Shown: positions 34,831-44,035, counted from the first letter of the stretch. The stretch: 64,000 nt of DNA from Bacteroidales bacterium (GCA_009785505.1 WQWA01000004.1:18553-82552); one strand, 5' to 3'. Program-made: numbers and translations. The notes: generated by a model from the sequence alone, not told the origin.

Positions 34831-35616
34831 CTACAGCATAAACGCAACAATCGCCGCAAACACACAGTAAATCGCAAAATAAATCAACTTGCCTTTTTTG
34901 ACCAAATTTATCATAAATTTACAGGCAAACAACCCTGCAGCAAATGCCGCCAAAAAGCCAACGCCCATCACCGCTATAGGAATCCCCCCCAAAGCAGAAG
35001 TACCACCTCTCATTATCTCAATGACTTTCAATAAGTTTTCGCCAAGAATGGGAATCAACACCATCAAAAATGAAAATTGAGCAATAACCGTACGTTTATT
35101 TCCGAGCAAAAGTCCTGTAGCAATCGTTGTTCCCGAGCGTGAAAGTCCGGGAATCACAGCCACAGCTTGTGCTAATCCAATAATGAATGCATCTTTGAAA
35201 CTAATATCTCTTTGCCCGTCTTTATTGTAATGTGCAAACGTTAGCAAAGTTGCCGTCAATAAAAGCGCTCCTCCAACAATCCATAATCTTCCGTCGAACA
35301 GACTTTCCACTTGGTCTTTGAAGAAAAATCCGACAATCATAATCGGAATCATCGACACCAAAATCATCGAAATATAGCGTGTTTCGGAATTCCATTTGAA
35401 TTCTAAACCGCCTTTGAATAATTTTGCAATTTCATGCCAAAACACGACAATCGTACTCATAACCGTCGCGCCGTGAACGACAACGGTAAAGGTCAAATTT
35501 CCTTCTTCAAAACCAAAAAGAGCCTTTGCGATTTCTAAATGTCCGCTACTACTTACAGGCAAGAACTCTGTTAATCCCTGAAGTAAGCCTAAAATCAACG
35601 CTTCGAACCAAGTCAT
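34831..35616 (-). CDS. uppP: Undecaprenyl-diphosphatase UppP (BacA)
   Basis: 261-residue multi-pass membrane phosphatase recycling undecaprenyl pyrophosphate for cell-wall synthesis; overproduction gives bacitracin resistance in other bacteria. [20 protein letters not shown] (Glu and His active-site motif) is at 13-32, and [17 protein letters not shown] (second active-site motif) lies in the middle. About eight transmembrane segments are present. It starts 4 bp after the DUF3098 gene, with which it is normally paired. Confidence 0.96.
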   Translation of the reverse strand: MTWFEALILGLLQGLTEFLPVSSSGHLEIAKALFGFEEGNLTFTVVVHGATVMSTIVVFWHEIAKLFKGGLEFKWNSETRYISMILVSMIPIMIVGFFFKDQVESLFDGRLWIVGGALLLTATLLTFAHYNKDGQRDISFKDAFIIGLAQAVAVIPGLSRSGTTIATGLLLGNKRTVIAQFSFLMVLIPILGENLLKVIEIMRGGTSALGGIPIAVMGVGFLAAFAAGLFACKFMINLVKKGKLIYFAIYCVFAAIVAFML

Positions 35617-35620
35617 GCCA

Positions 35621-35917
35621 CTAATCTTTCGGACGTTTCATAATCGCTACAAATGCGATTACAAATCCTGTCAAAAGCACCAACGGTGCAACAACCATAC
35701 GTTGTGTATTGAACAATTCGTAACTAAATACATTCGGATCATCAGAGCCTCCGCCGATCAACAGCAAATATCCGATAAGCAAAACACCAAGTGCGACAAG
35801 CAGCAGAATATAATTTTGTTTGCCGAAAGGGAAATCAAGTTTTCCTCCGATATAACCGTATTTACCCGCTTTTTGAGGGGCATCTTTTGGAGTTGATTTT
35901 GGGGTATTTTTTGACAT
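35621..35917 (-). CDS. DUF3098 family membrane protein
   Basis: 98 residues starting [15 protein letters not shown], with a Lys/Pro-rich N-terminus followed by [20 protein letters not shown]. It has two transmembrane segments (about 32-51 and 74-92), ending in a short RPKD tail. DUF3098 proteins are small and always near ftsX/uppP in Bacteroidota; the function is unknown. The start is chosen at 35917 because an upstream in-frame start would overlap the -7 box at 35933. Confidence 0.83.
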   Translation of the reverse strand: MSKNTPKSTPKDAPQKAGKYGYIGGKLDFPFGKQNYILLLVALGVLLIGYLLLIGGGSDDPNVFSYELFNTQRMVVAPLVLLTGFVIAFVAIMKRPKD

Positions 35918-35932
35918 CGTGATATTTTTTTG

Positions 35933-35940
35933 CAAAGATA
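35933..35940 (-). promoter_or_regulatory. -7 promoter box for DUF3098-uppP
   Basis: TATCTTTG on the minus strand, 15 nt before the DUF3098 ATG. Confidence 0.7.
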
Positions 35941-35991
35941 CGAAAAAAAAGCGATATTTTCACTTTTTTTTACTTGTATATCCAAAATCGA

Positions 35992-36546
35992 CTACCTTAT
36001 GTAGTACGATTGCGACATCGGAACTCGCCGGATAGCATTGGCAGGACATATTCTTGCCAATTCACATTCGTTGCAGTTTCTACACAAATCTTGTTGAATT
36101 TGTAAATACATCGCCCCATTTCCGAAATCATTACAACCTCTCACACATCTTGCACAGGCAATGCAAAGTTCTCGGATTATCGTGTATTCAAAATACGGAT
36201 CCTCTATAAATCTGCGTTGAATTGCACCTGTAGGACATAATAAATTTTCCGCAGCAGTCGTCAAATCCATCACATTGGAACGAAAATAACCACCGCACAA
36301 ATCACAAAAACCGCAAACGGTTTTGATATGAATTGCTCTTACTGCGGAAGGGTTCAGAACGCAGTCTGTTTCGCAAAGTCCACAAGCAATACACAAACTG
36401 GGATCAATCTGCCAAAAAAAATCTGCTTCCATGACTTGAGTTCTCGGAATCGCAAAACCGATAATTGTCAATATCGCACCTATTGCGAGAAACCGTCCAA
36501 AGGTATGTAAAAATTTTCGGCGTTGTTCGGGAGTTGATTTATTCAT
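35992..36546 (-). CDS. Exported or membrane-anchored polyferredoxin-like 4Fe-4S protein
   Basis: 184 residues. The N-terminus SPEQRRKFLHTFGRFL followed by a hydrophobic stretch resembles a twin-arginine signal or anchor. Cys motifs for three or four 4Fe-4S clusters follow: CIACGLCETDC, CGFCDLC, CIACARCVRGC and CRNCNECELARIC. The arrangement is like NrfC/DmsB-type electron-transfer subunits, but no catalytic partner is adjacent. It could hand electrons between the quinone pool and a periplasmic enzyme. It sits alone between DUF3098 and a palindromic repeat, and no standard -7 box is seen. Confidence 0.75.
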   Translation of the reverse strand: MNKSTPEQRRKFLHTFGRFLAIGAILTIIGFAIPRTQVMEADFFWQIDPSLCIACGLCETDCVLNPSAVRAIHIKTVCGFCDLCGGYFRSNVMDLTTAAENLLCPTGAIQRRFIEDPYFEYTIIRELCIACARCVRGCNDFGNGAMYLQIQQDLCRNCNECELARICPANAIRRVPMSQSYYIR

Positions 36547-36565
36547 TTTTGTGTATTTTTGTTGT

Positions 36566-36595
36566 TGTAGGGGCGAGGCATGCCTCGCCCCTACA
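36566..36595. repeat. Perfect 30-bp palindrome
   Basis: TGTAGGGGCGAGGCA followed by its exact complement. It lies between the S9 peptidase stop and the ferredoxin-like start and belongs to the 'GTAGGGGCG' family also seen at 42566 and, degenerate, at 4091. Confidence 0.9.
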
Positions 36596-36598
36596 TTT

Positions 36599-38677
36599 TT
36601 ATTTCAACCATTCGTCAAACCAATCGAAAAAGCTACGTTGCCAAAGAATTCCATTCTGTGCTGTGAGAATCCAGTGATTTTCATCCGGGAAGTAAAGGAA
36701 ACGACTCGGAACGCCCATTATTTGTGCGGCATTGAACGCAGCCATACCTTGCGAAATCGGCACTCTATAATCCAACTCGCAATGAATTACAAAGATTGGC
36801 GTGTTCCAATTTTGAACAAATCGGTGTGGCGAAGCAGCGTAAGAGCGGCGTACTACCGGATTGTCTGTTTCCCAGAACGGGCCGCCAAACTCCCAGTTGA
36901 TAAACCACATTATCTCGACTTCCAAATAGAATTGTTCGAAATTGAATATTCCATTATGAGCCAATAATGCTTTGAAGCGGTTGTTGCAGTTATGTCCGGC
37001 TAACCAAAAAGCCGAAAACCCGCCGTAACTCGCACCTGCGGCACCTAAGCGGTTTTCATCAACAAACCGTTCTTCTGCTACAACATCGATTGCTCTGAGC
37101 AAATCTCTTTTATTCATTCCACCCCAATCTCCACTGATTTGCTCGTTCCACGCTTGTCCGAAACCCGGAAGACCGCGACGATTCGGAGCAACAATGATAT
37201 AATCATGAGCCGTCATCAACGGGAAATTCCAACGATAACTGAAGTGGTGTCCAACCATACTTTGAGGGCCTCCTCCGCAGAAAAGAATTGCCGGATATTG
37301 ATTATTCGGGTCAAAATTGGGTGGGAAAAATACCCACGTCAACATTTGCTCTCTCGGGCCTCCCGGAATTGTTGGCTCAACTTCAATCCAACGCTCTTCC
37401 ATTGTGCCCATGTTGAGTTGTGCCAAAAGGTCAGTGTTGACTTGCGAAAGTTGCTGTATATTGCCATTCAATTCAATCGAAAAAATCTCAATCGGCGCAA
37501 AGAAAGATTCTCCGGTAGCAATCAGTTTATCACCCAACCAACGCAAAGAGGTAAAGCCCTTGTCTTCGTTGGTAATTGGCGTGATTACATTCGTTGCCAA
37601 ATCAATTTTTCGGATATTTGTGCGACCATGCCAAGGCACTAAAAAGTAAATCGTTTCGCTATCTCTGCTCCACAATAAATTCTGCACATCAAAGTCGTAA
37701 TTTGTCGTGTGGATAATGCGTTCGCCCGTGTTGAAATTGTACGTCGCCAAATTTCTTTGATCAGATTGGTATCCTTCTCTTTCTTGTGTTTCCCATGCAA
37801 TCATTCTTCCGCAAGGCGAAAAACGTGGATTTCTGTCATAGCCCATCATACCTTCCGTGATATTGCGGGTGTTGCCTGTGGCGATGTCAAAAATAAAAAT
37901 GTCAGCATTTGTTGAAAATGCCCATTCAAGGCCCGTCATCTTCTTTGAATTGTAGGCAATTTTCGTTCCGCAAGGCGACCAAGCCGTTTCGCCCATTCCT
38001 CCGAAAGGACGCATTGGTGCTTGATACTGCGTGCCCTCCAACAAATTTATACCATCACGCATATTTCTGCCAAAATCTGTGAGAAACAACTGCGGATCAC
38101 GCTTAACCCACTCGTCCCAATGGCGATAGTGCAAATCTTCGATAATATGACCTTGACTTTTTGGCAAATTTGCAAACAAATGCGATTGAAGTTGTGGCCT
38201 ATCAACGGCCATCACGTAGAGTACTTGACTTTGGTCAGGTGAAAGCGAAAAGCCTTCGATACCTCTCGAAAAATTGGAAAGCTTTCTCGTTCTTCCGTTT
38301 CGAACAATAATCTCGTGAATTTGTCCTCTGTACAAATGATAAATTCTTTGTCCGTCGTTGCTCCAAACTAAATTACGCTCACTTCCGGAAGTACGTGTGA
38401 GTTGACGAACGTTGCTTCCGTCTGCATTCATCAAGAAAATTTCCGCATTTCCTCTGTTTTCTTCGATGCAGAAATACGTTACGGTGTAAGCAATTGTTTG
38501 TCCGTCCGGCGAAACGGCATATTCGCCGATACGTCCGAACGACCACAAAATTTCCGGCGTCATTCTGCCGTCAATAACTGTAACTTCGGGTTTTCCGATG
38601 ATTCTTTCGGATACATTTTGTCCGCAGCTGCTCATCAACAAAGCAACAGCGAAACCGTAGATTAAAATTCTTTTCAT
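36599..38677 (-). CDS. S9 family peptidase lipoprotein (DPP/acylaminoacyl peptidase type)
   Basis: 692 residues from MKRILIYGFAVALLMSSCGQ, a lipoprotein signal with lipobox MSSC. A beta-propeller occupies about 50-400 (AYTVTYFCIEENRGNAEIFL, WSNDGQRIYHLYRG). The alpha/beta hydrolase follows with CGGGPQSMVGHHF, the catalytic Ser in AAGASYGGFSAFW, the Asp after HCELDYRVPISQG and the His in DENHWI. Likely a periplasmic or outer-membrane exopeptidase used in peptide feeding, similar to Porphyromonas DPP or AOP enzymes. A longer in-frame reading runs through the tRNA-Ser gene and is rejected. Confidence 0.88.
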   Translation of the reverse strand: MKRILIYGFAVALLMSSCGQNVSERIIGKPEVTVIDGRMTPEILWSFGRIGEYAVSPDGQTIAYTVTYFCIEENRGNAEIFLMNADGSNVRQLTRTSGSERNLVWSNDGQRIYHLYRGQIHEIIVRNGRTRKLSNFSRGIEGFSLSPDQSQVLYVMAVDRPQLQSHLFANLPKSQGHIIEDLHYRHWDEWVKRDPQLFLTDFGRNMRDGINLLEGTQYQAPMRPFGGMGETAWSPCGTKIAYNSKKMTGLEWAFSTNADIFIFDIATGNTRNITEGMMGYDRNPRFSPCGRMIAWETQEREGYQSDQRNLATYNFNTGERIIHTTNYDFDVQNLLWSRDSETIYFLVPWHGRTNIRKIDLATNVITPITNEDKGFTSLRWLGDKLIATGESFFAPIEIFSIELNGNIQQLSQVNTDLLAQLNMGTMEERWIEVEPTIPGGPREQMLTWVFFPPNFDPNNQYPAILFCGGGPQSMVGHHFSYRWNFPLMTAHDYIIVAPNRRGLPGFGQAWNEQISGDWGGMNKRDLLRAIDVVAEERFVDENRLGAAGASYGGFSAFWLAGHNCNNRFKALLAHNGIFNFEQFYLEVEIMWFINWEFGGPFWETDNPVVRRSYAASPHRFVQNWNTPIFVIHCELDYRVPISQGMAAFNAAQIMGVPSRFLYFPDENHWILTAQNGILWQRSFFDWFDEWLK

Positions 38678-38698
38678 GATATTTGGTGTTTTTTTGTG

Positions 38699-38706
38699 CA
38701 AAGATA
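38699..38706 (-). promoter_or_regulatory. -7 promoter box for the S9 peptidase
   Basis: TATCTTTG on the minus strand, 21 nt before the ATG at 38677 and downstream of tRNA-Ser. Confidence 0.7.
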
Positions 38707-38757
38707 CAAAAAAAAATGAAATAAAAAAAGAAATGCCTCGAAAATCCGAAGCATCTG

Positions 38758-38842
38758 CGGAGAGTGAGGGATTCGAACCCCCGGACCTGTTACAGTCAAC
38801 GGTTTTCAAGACCGCCGCAATCGACCACTCTGCCAACTCTCC
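38758..38842 (-). tRNA. tRNA-Ser (anticodon TGA)
   Basis: 85-nt class II tRNA on the minus strand. The acceptor arms are GGAGAGT/ACTCTCC. The anticodon stem GCGGT/ACCGT holds loop CTTGAAA with anticodon TGA (38806-38808). A long variable arm and T arm GGGGTTCGAATCCC follow. CCA is not encoded. Confidence 0.95.
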
Positions 38843-38846
38843 GGTG

Positions 38847-38854
38847 CAAAGTTA
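38847..38854 (-). promoter_or_regulatory. -7 promoter box for tRNA-Ser
   Basis: TAACTTTG on the minus strand, 4 nt before the mature tRNA 5' end. Confidence 0.6.
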
Positions 38855-38908
38855 CAACTTTTTTTTCAATTGACAAAATTTTTTTGCGATTAATTTGTAT
38901 TTTTTTCG

Positions 38909-38916
38909 TATCTTTG
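38909..38916 (+). promoter_or_regulatory. -7 promoter box for the CHU_C cargo gene
   Basis: TATCTTTG after 'TTTTTTTCG', 20 nt before the ATG at 38937. A second near-copy, TATCTTTTG, follows about 16 nt later. Confidence 0.65.
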
Positions 38917-38936
38917 TAGTTTCGTATCTTTTGAAA

Positions 38937-40388
38937 ATGCTTAGAAAATTTTTTATACTCGCCTTTTTATCTGCATCCTTTACCATTTGGGCAACGCCTT
39001 GCAGCATTGTATTCCCACAGTTGCAAATTTCGGATTCTGTGATGAAATGCAGATTAGACACCCTGCGTTTCGAACCTCAAGCATCCTTGATGTATTTGTG
39101 GAGTGACAGTTCAACAAATCCGTATTTTATAGTTCGCGATACAGAAATTATTTGGGTTGAAATTTCCGATTCAGTGGGCATCAACACATGTAAAAAGACG
39201 ATCTCTATTCATCTCTTCCCTATTCCGGAAATAACCACTCCTATTGACATTGATACAATTTTATGTTTCGGCGATACGCTCACTCTAAATGCAGTCGAAC
39301 CTTCAGATGCAACGTTTGTGAGATGGGAAGTTACTATAGGAACTTCGCGGGATATTTTTCCGGATTCCACACTGAATATTATTTTTGACTCATCGAATAT
39401 CCTCATCAATGACTCATCAAGAAATCTCGTCGGACATCCTAATTTTGCGGCTGTTTTTATGGGATACTGTGCTGTGAATTGGATTGATCCTACTGACACA
39501 GTGCGATACACAGTTCGTGACACAGCGCTTGTGTTTTTTGCAAGATCTCCGGAAGTTAATTTCGACTTTTCTGATACTATTGCCTGCTTCGATTTTGATC
39601 TTGGAGGCTTCGAATTAGTACCTACATTTAATATGGCGCATTCTGATGCCCCACAATACGATTGGATTTGGAACAATCAAAATAAAGGAAACGAAAATAC
39701 ATTCGTAGTTCCATACGAAAATCAAGGTATGCAATTTGTGGAAGTCCGACATCGGTTTTGTTACGGTAGAGGAATAGAGGGATATTCTGCCAAAGACAGT
39801 GTTGATGTTCGTTTTTGGGATCGAAGATGGATAAGTCCTTATCGGTTAATCTCCGACACTTTAGTTTGCAATAGAGGGATACGTGTTTCGCTAAATGCCA
39901 CAGCAGAAATTCAAAATACCACGTATGAGTGGTCGGGACCGGGCATTACAGATACGCTTAATCCTATCCAAACCGTTTACGTTGGAAATTTTACAGGTAC
40001 CGGAAATTTTACGGTTATTTTGAGAGACAGTGCCGGATGTCAGCGAGAGGTTTCTGTAGACATACGTACAGAATTTTGTGACCCGTCACTCGAAATGCCC
40101 AATGTTTTTACGCCAAACGGCGATGGAGTTAATGATTATTTCAGACCAACGCTTTTTCATCGCGTGTATAATTTTCATCTGCGAGTTTACAACCGTTCGG
40201 GACGTATAGTTTATGAATTTGAAGCCACAGGCGATTTTCCAAGCGAACAAGAATGGCCCGGCTGGAACGGCAGAATTGGCGGAACAGGATCGGAAGCCCC
40301 GGAAGGCGTATATTTTTGGGCTGTCAGATACGATGATATCTGGGGTCGAAGACATCGAGAGCAGGGAACGATAACGCTGTTACGATAG
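38937..40388 (+). CDS. T9SS type B (CHU_C) sorting-domain protein
   Basis: 483 residues. MLRKFFILAFLSASFTIWAT is a Sec signal peptide. The middle (about 25-385) consists of beta-rich, Asp/Ser/Thr-rich stretches resembling PKD/Ig-like repeats, each around Cys-containing 'DSVG', 'DTALVF', 'DSAGCQ' patterns. From EMPNVFTPNGDGVNDYFRPT to the end (FHLRVYNRSGRIVYEFEATG, PEGVYFWAVRYDDIWGRR) it is the gliding-motility C-terminal/type B sorting domain (TIGR04131). The protein should be secreted across the outer membrane by the type IX system and remain on the surface or be released. No enzymatic domain was recognised. Confidence 0.88.
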   Translation: MLRKFFILAFLSASFTIWATPCSIVFPQLQISDSVMKCRLDTLRFEPQASLMYLWSDSSTNPYFIVRDTEIIWVEISDSVGINTCKKTISIHLFPIPEITTPIDIDTILCFGDTLTLNAVEPSDATFVRWEVTIGTSRDIFPDSTLNIIFDSSNILINDSSRNLVGHPNFAAVFMGYCAVNWIDPTDTVRYTVRDTALVFFARSPEVNFDFSDTIACFDFDLGGFELVPTFNMAHSDAPQYDWIWNNQNKGNENTFVVPYENQGMQFVEVRHRFCYGRGIEGYSAKDSVDVRFWDRRWISPYRLISDTLVCNRGIRVSLNATAEIQNTTYEWSGPGITDTLNPIQTVYVGNFTGTGNFTVILRDSAGCQREVSVDIRTEFCDPSLEMPNVFTPNGDGVNDYFRPTLFHRVYNFHLRVYNRSGRIVYEFEATGDFPSEQEWPGWNGRIGGTGSEAPEGVYFWAVRYDDIWGRRHREQGTITLLR

Positions 40389-40392
40389 TGGT

Positions 40393-40410
40393 TAATCATT
40401 AATGATTAAT
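40393..40410. repeat. 18-bp perfect AT palindrome
   Basis: TTAATCATTAATGATTAA between the convergent CHU_C cargo and nth genes. It is too AT-rich to be a strong terminator. Confidence 0.6.
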
Positions 40411-40429
40411 GAAGAAAAACTGTTGACCA

Positions 40430-41068
40430 TTAAGAAAATTTTCCAAAAGATTGACAATATTTGCTAATCCCGCATTCGTTGCATTTCGGCGAACGGGCCG
40501 TGCAAACATAACGTCCGTGCAAAATAATCCAATGATGAAAATCCGGGACTTTTTCGAGTGGAACTAGTTTCATTAATTCGCGTTCGGTTTCTAACGGCGT
40601 TTTTGCATTCGGTGTAAATCCAAGTCTTGCAGATACACGAAACACGTGTGTATCCACCGCCAACACAGGCTTATTGTAAATTACGGAAGCCACAACATTC
40701 GCAGTTTTTCGTCCTACGCCGGGCATTTTTTGCAATAAATCCACATCATCGGGAACAACACTCTTGAATTCGTTGACCAAAACATTCGCCATGCCGATCA
40801 AGTTTTTTGCCTTATTATTCGGATACGAAATGGATTTTATCAATAAAAAAACAGTTTCAAAATCTGCTTTTGCGAGTAATTTTGGAGTCGGAAACTGCTT
40901 GAAAAATGCAGGTGTAGTCAAGTTTACACGCTTGTCTGTACATTGTGCGGAAAGAATTACGGCAACCAATAGTTGATACGGATTTTTATAATTCAATTCC
41001 GATTTCGGCAGTGGCTTGTTTTTCTCAAACCATGCAATGATGGCTTTACAACGAGCTGATTTTGTCAC
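40430..41068 (-). CDS. nth: Endonuclease III (DNA glycosylase/AP lyase)
   Basis: 212-residue HhH-GPD base-excision repair enzyme for oxidised pyrimidines. LLVAVILSAQCTDKRVN, the hairpin MPGVGRKTANVV with the catalytic Lys, and LAVDTHVFRVSARLG with the catalytic Asp are all present. The C-terminus has the 4Fe-4S ligand spacing C-X6-C-X2-C-X5-C (CTARSPKCNECGISKYC). Its start lies 23 bp inside the upstream flippase gene, so the two are translated as a pair. Confidence 0.95.
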   Translation of the reverse strand: MTKSARCKAIIAWFEKNKPLPKSELNYKNPYQLLVAVILSAQCTDKRVNLTTPAFFKQFPTPKLLAKADFETVFLLIKSISYPNNKAKNLIGMANVLVNEFKSVVPDDVDLLQKMPGVGRKTANVVASVIYNKPVLAVDTHVFRVSARLGFTPNAKTPLETERELMKLVPLEKVPDFHHWIILHGRYVCTARSPKCNECGISKYCQSFGKFS

Positions 41069-42545
41069 GGCGGAAAAATGATTTGATGAGAGATGTCATG
41101 TCGTCCGACACATTCCAAAAGTATACGGAACAACCTGCTATTAACGCTAAAATAGAACTGCGATACAAACTATCAACAAGTGGATTTTCTAATGTTGGCA
41201 AAATAAAATAGTTCAGCAACAATAAACCTGCAATAACAACTGCGATTTTCAACATATTTGTCGAAAACGGATGCATGTTTAATTTCCATTTTACAAATAT
41301 AAGCATCAAAAAACAGTAAACAATATATGTAATTGTTGTGGCTAAAGCAGCTCCGGATAGTGTATAAATAGGAATAAGCGTAAGGTTTAAACCGATAGTT
41401 GAAACCACCAAAAAAACCATAAAAAACAAGATGTAGTAATAGTATTTCGAATAGGTTACTAATGTGTTCGCAAAATTAGCAATCATGAAGAAAATTCTCG
41501 CAATTCCAAGAAATAACACAACGTATTTTCCTCTGCTGAAAACTTCGGAATTCGGAATATAATGAAAAATCGTGTCAATGTTTATCCAAAGAAAAACAAA
41601 AATCAAAGAGCTTACCAGCAGTTGATTTAAACTGACCTTTCGGAATAGTTCTTGTGATTTTTTGTGGTCGTTTTCTTTAATGGCTTGCGCTGCCACCGGC
41701 GAAGAAATCGCTTGCAATTGGCGGTTTGGGATTTCGACAATAACAGCCATATACATCGCAATGCTATAGATTGCAGAATACTCTAATCCCTTCATTCCAC
41801 CAAGCATAAACGTACCTGCCACTAATGAAAATGCACCACCAAGTGAAGCTAAAACAACAAAACCCGTATAGTTTGCGACCTCTTTTTTTAATGGTTTTTC
41901 GATGTAGCTGAAGTCGTGTTTCAACGAAAATCTTCCCATCGCAGCAATGTAAATTCCATTCAAAATCATCATGACTCCGTACGTGGAAATCAAAGCAAGA
42001 ATAAATTGCGGAAGCGTGAAAAACCCGAAAAAATAAAGCAAGATAACGGCAACACTCATCAACCGCAACAGCACTTCGCGAATAAATCTCGGTATCACAA
42101 TCCGCATTAAATTCACAGCATACGTTTCAAACGCAATTGTAAACGCCATGAATATCGCCAGCGGAATGATATAATAGAAAAATTGGTTGAATAACGGCGA
42201 TTCCGTTGCAAAGTAATTCGTGATTCCTGTTTTAAAGAACACATACAAGAGCCCGAAAGCGATTGCTCCGGTAACCGGAAAAAGTAGTAAATAAAACAGA
42301 AATCCGTTGTTGTGCGAATTTTTATCAGTCTTGAAAAATGGAAAAAATCTCAACCCCGACGAATTTATTCCGAGAGCCATCAAACCTCCCAGAATAGTCG
42401 CTGCCTCAATCATCACACGCGTTAACCCAAGTTCTTCCGGCGTTAGAAACTTCGTTGAAACAAACATCATGGTGATAAACCCGATGAATGCTCCAACGTA
42501 GTTTACTATCGTCGCTTTCAGACTCTGGCGGATGATGATGCCCAT
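41046..42545 (-). CDS. Polysaccharide flippase (Wzx/MATE-like)
   Basis: 499 residues with 12-14 hydrophobic segments, beginning IIRQSLKATIVNYVGAFIGF and continuing with FLTPEELGLTRVMIEAATIL. This is the N-terminal pattern of Wzx-type oligosaccharide flippases of the MOP superfamily. It would move lipid-linked glycan across the inner membrane. No polysaccharide cluster surrounds it, so its glycan is unknown. It overlaps nth downstream. A perfect palindromic repeat lies in its upstream gap. Confidence 0.85.
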   Translation of the reverse strand: MGIIIRQSLKATIVNYVGAFIGFITMMFVSTKFLTPEELGLTRVMIEAATILGGLMALGINSSGLRFFPFFKTDKNSHNNGFLFYLLLFPVTGAIAFGLLYVFFKTGITNYFATESPLFNQFFYYIIPLAIFMAFTIAFETYAVNLMRIVIPRFIREVLLRLMSVAVILLYFFGFFTLPQFILALISTYGVMMILNGIYIAAMGRFSLKHDFSYIEKPLKKEVANYTGFVVLASLGGAFSLVAGTFMLGGMKGLEYSAIYSIAMYMAVIVEIPNRQLQAISSPVAAQAIKENDHKKSQELFRKVSLNQLLVSSLIFVFLWINIDTIFHYIPNSEVFSRGKYVVLFLGIARIFFMIANFANTLVTYSKYYYYILFFMVFLVVSTIGLNLTLIPIYTLSGAALATTITYIVYCFLMLIFVKWKLNMHPFSTNMLKIAVVIAGLLLLNYFILPTLENPLVDSLYRSSILALIAGCSVYFWNVSDDMTSLIKSFFRRDKISSL

Positions 42546-42565
42546 GATTTTTTCTATTAATTACA

Positions 42566-42594
42566 GTAGGGGCGGGTTTAAAACCCGCCCCTAC
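42566..42594. repeat. Perfect 29-bp palindrome
   Basis: GTAGGGGCGGGTTT, a central A, then the exact complement. It lies between the dipeptidase stop and the flippase start and belongs to the same family as 36566. Confidence 0.9.
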
Positions 42595-42601
42595 GACTTT
42601 T

Positions 42602-43963
42602 TTACATCGCTGCGAATTCCTCGTAAAAATACGGAATCGTTTCAATGCCTTTGTAGAAGCGCTCCAAATCGAAACTCTCGTTTGGCGAGTGAATAGCGTC
42701 TTCTTCTAAGCCGAAGCCCATTAAAATGGATTTCAACCCAAGCACTTTTTCAAAGGTTGCAATGATTGGAATACTTCCGCCGCTTCGTACAGGAATTGGT
42801 GTCTGTCCGTAAGTTTTTTCGTAAGCTTTTTCTGCAGCTTTGTAAGCCGGCATGTCGATTGGCGAAACATAAGCCTGTCCCCCCGGCAATACGGTAACCT
42901 TTACTTTCACACATTTAGGAGCAACCTCTTCAAAATGTTTTTTGAAAAGTTCGGCAATTTTCACATTGTCTTGTGCAGGTACCAAACGCATCGAAATTTT
43001 GGCATTTGCCACAGACGGCACAATTGTTTTTGAACCTTCGCCGATGTAGCCCGACCAAATGCCGTTTATGTCCAACGTTGGACGAATACCGGTGCGTTCG
43101 TTGGTTGAAAATCCTTTTTCGCCACACTCTTCAGCAATGTCTAATGCTTTGTTGTATGCCTCTTGCGAGAATGGCGCTTTTGCCATCGCCGCACGCTCTT
43201 CGGCGGAAATTTCGATTACATCATCATAGAATCCCGGAATCGTAATACGGTTATTTTCATCGAATAAATCGGCAAGCATTTTGGTTAAAATATTCGCCGG
43301 GTTAGCCACTGCACCGCCAAATAGACCTGAATGCAAATCTTTGTTTGGCCCCACTACTTCAACTTCAACTTTGCTCATACCACGCAATCCCGTAGTGATT
43401 GCAGGAATATCTTTAGCAATCATACCCGTGTCGGAAACCAAAATCACATCGGCTTTCAACATGTCTTTATGCTCGACACACCACGCTTCCAAATTCGGAG
43501 AACCAATCTCTTCTTCACCCTCAAGCATGAATTTTACGTTGCACGGAAGTTGATTAGTTTTAACCATAAACTCAAAAGCTTTGGCATGCATAAACAACTG
43601 ACCTTTGTCATCGTTTGCACCGCGAGCATAGATTTTTCCGTCTCTAACTTCCGGCTCAAACGGTGGAGATTTCCACAAATCAATCGGATCGGCAGGCATC
43701 ACATCATAATGTCCATAAACCAAAACGGTTTTAAGTTTCGGATCAATGATTTTTTCTGCATAAACAACCGGATTGCCTTTTGTCGGCATGACTTCCGCTT
43801 TATCAACGCCCGCTTCCAAAAGCGATTTTTTCAAATACTCGGCACAAGCCGTCATGTCTTCAAATTTTCCTCCCGAACTGATAGAAGGAATACGAATTAG
43901 ACCGAATAATTCTTGTAAAAAACGGTCTTTGTTGGTTTCGATGTAGTTTTTTAGATCTTTCAT
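42602..43963 (-). CDS. M20 family dipeptidase (CNDP-like)
   Basis: 453-residue cytoplasmic metallopeptidase. VYGHYDVMPAD (zinc His and Asp), GANDDKGQLFMHAKAFE (bridging Asp), EGEEEIGSPNLEAW (general base Glu and metal Glu), and a C-terminal HSPNESFDLERF with the last metal His are in order. A dimerisation domain lies in the middle (about 190-350). It would hydrolyse dipeptides in nutrient use or turnover. It has its own promoter. Confidence 0.92.
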   Translation of the reverse strand: MKDLKNYIETNKDRFLQELFGLIRIPSISSGGKFEDMTACAEYLKKSLLEAGVDKAEVMPTKGNPVVYAEKIIDPKLKTVLVYGHYDVMPADPIDLWKSPPFEPEVRDGKIYARGANDDKGQLFMHAKAFEFMVKTNQLPCNVKFMLEGEEEIGSPNLEAWCVEHKDMLKADVILVSDTGMIAKDIPAITTGLRGMSKVEVEVVGPNKDLHSGLFGGAVANPANILTKMLADLFDENNRITIPGFYDDVIEISAEERAAMAKAPFSQEAYNKALDIAEECGEKGFSTNERTGIRPTLDINGIWSGYIGEGSKTIVPSVANAKISMRLVPAQDNVKIAELFKKHFEEVAPKCVKVKVTVLPGGQAYVSPIDMPAYKAAEKAYEKTYGQTPIPVRSGGSIPIIATFEKVLGLKSILMGFGLEEDAIHSPNESFDLERFYKGIETIPYFYEEFAAM

Positions 43964-43988
43964 AAGTGATTTTGTTTAATTTTTTGCA

Positions 43989-43996
43989 CAAAGATA
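43989..43996 (-). promoter_or_regulatory. -7 promoter box for the dipeptidase
   Basis: TATCTTTG on the minus strand, 25 nt before the ATG at 43963. Confidence 0.65.
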
Positions 43997-44035
43997 CGAA
44001 AATAAATTGAAATTTTCGAAAAATTTGCCACAATT

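Noticed and set aside
38678..38836. N-terminal extension of the S9 peptidase starting inside the tRNA gene
   Set aside because: The extension is a translation of tRNA-Ser and of the promoter region. The lipoprotein signal at 38677 is the credible start.
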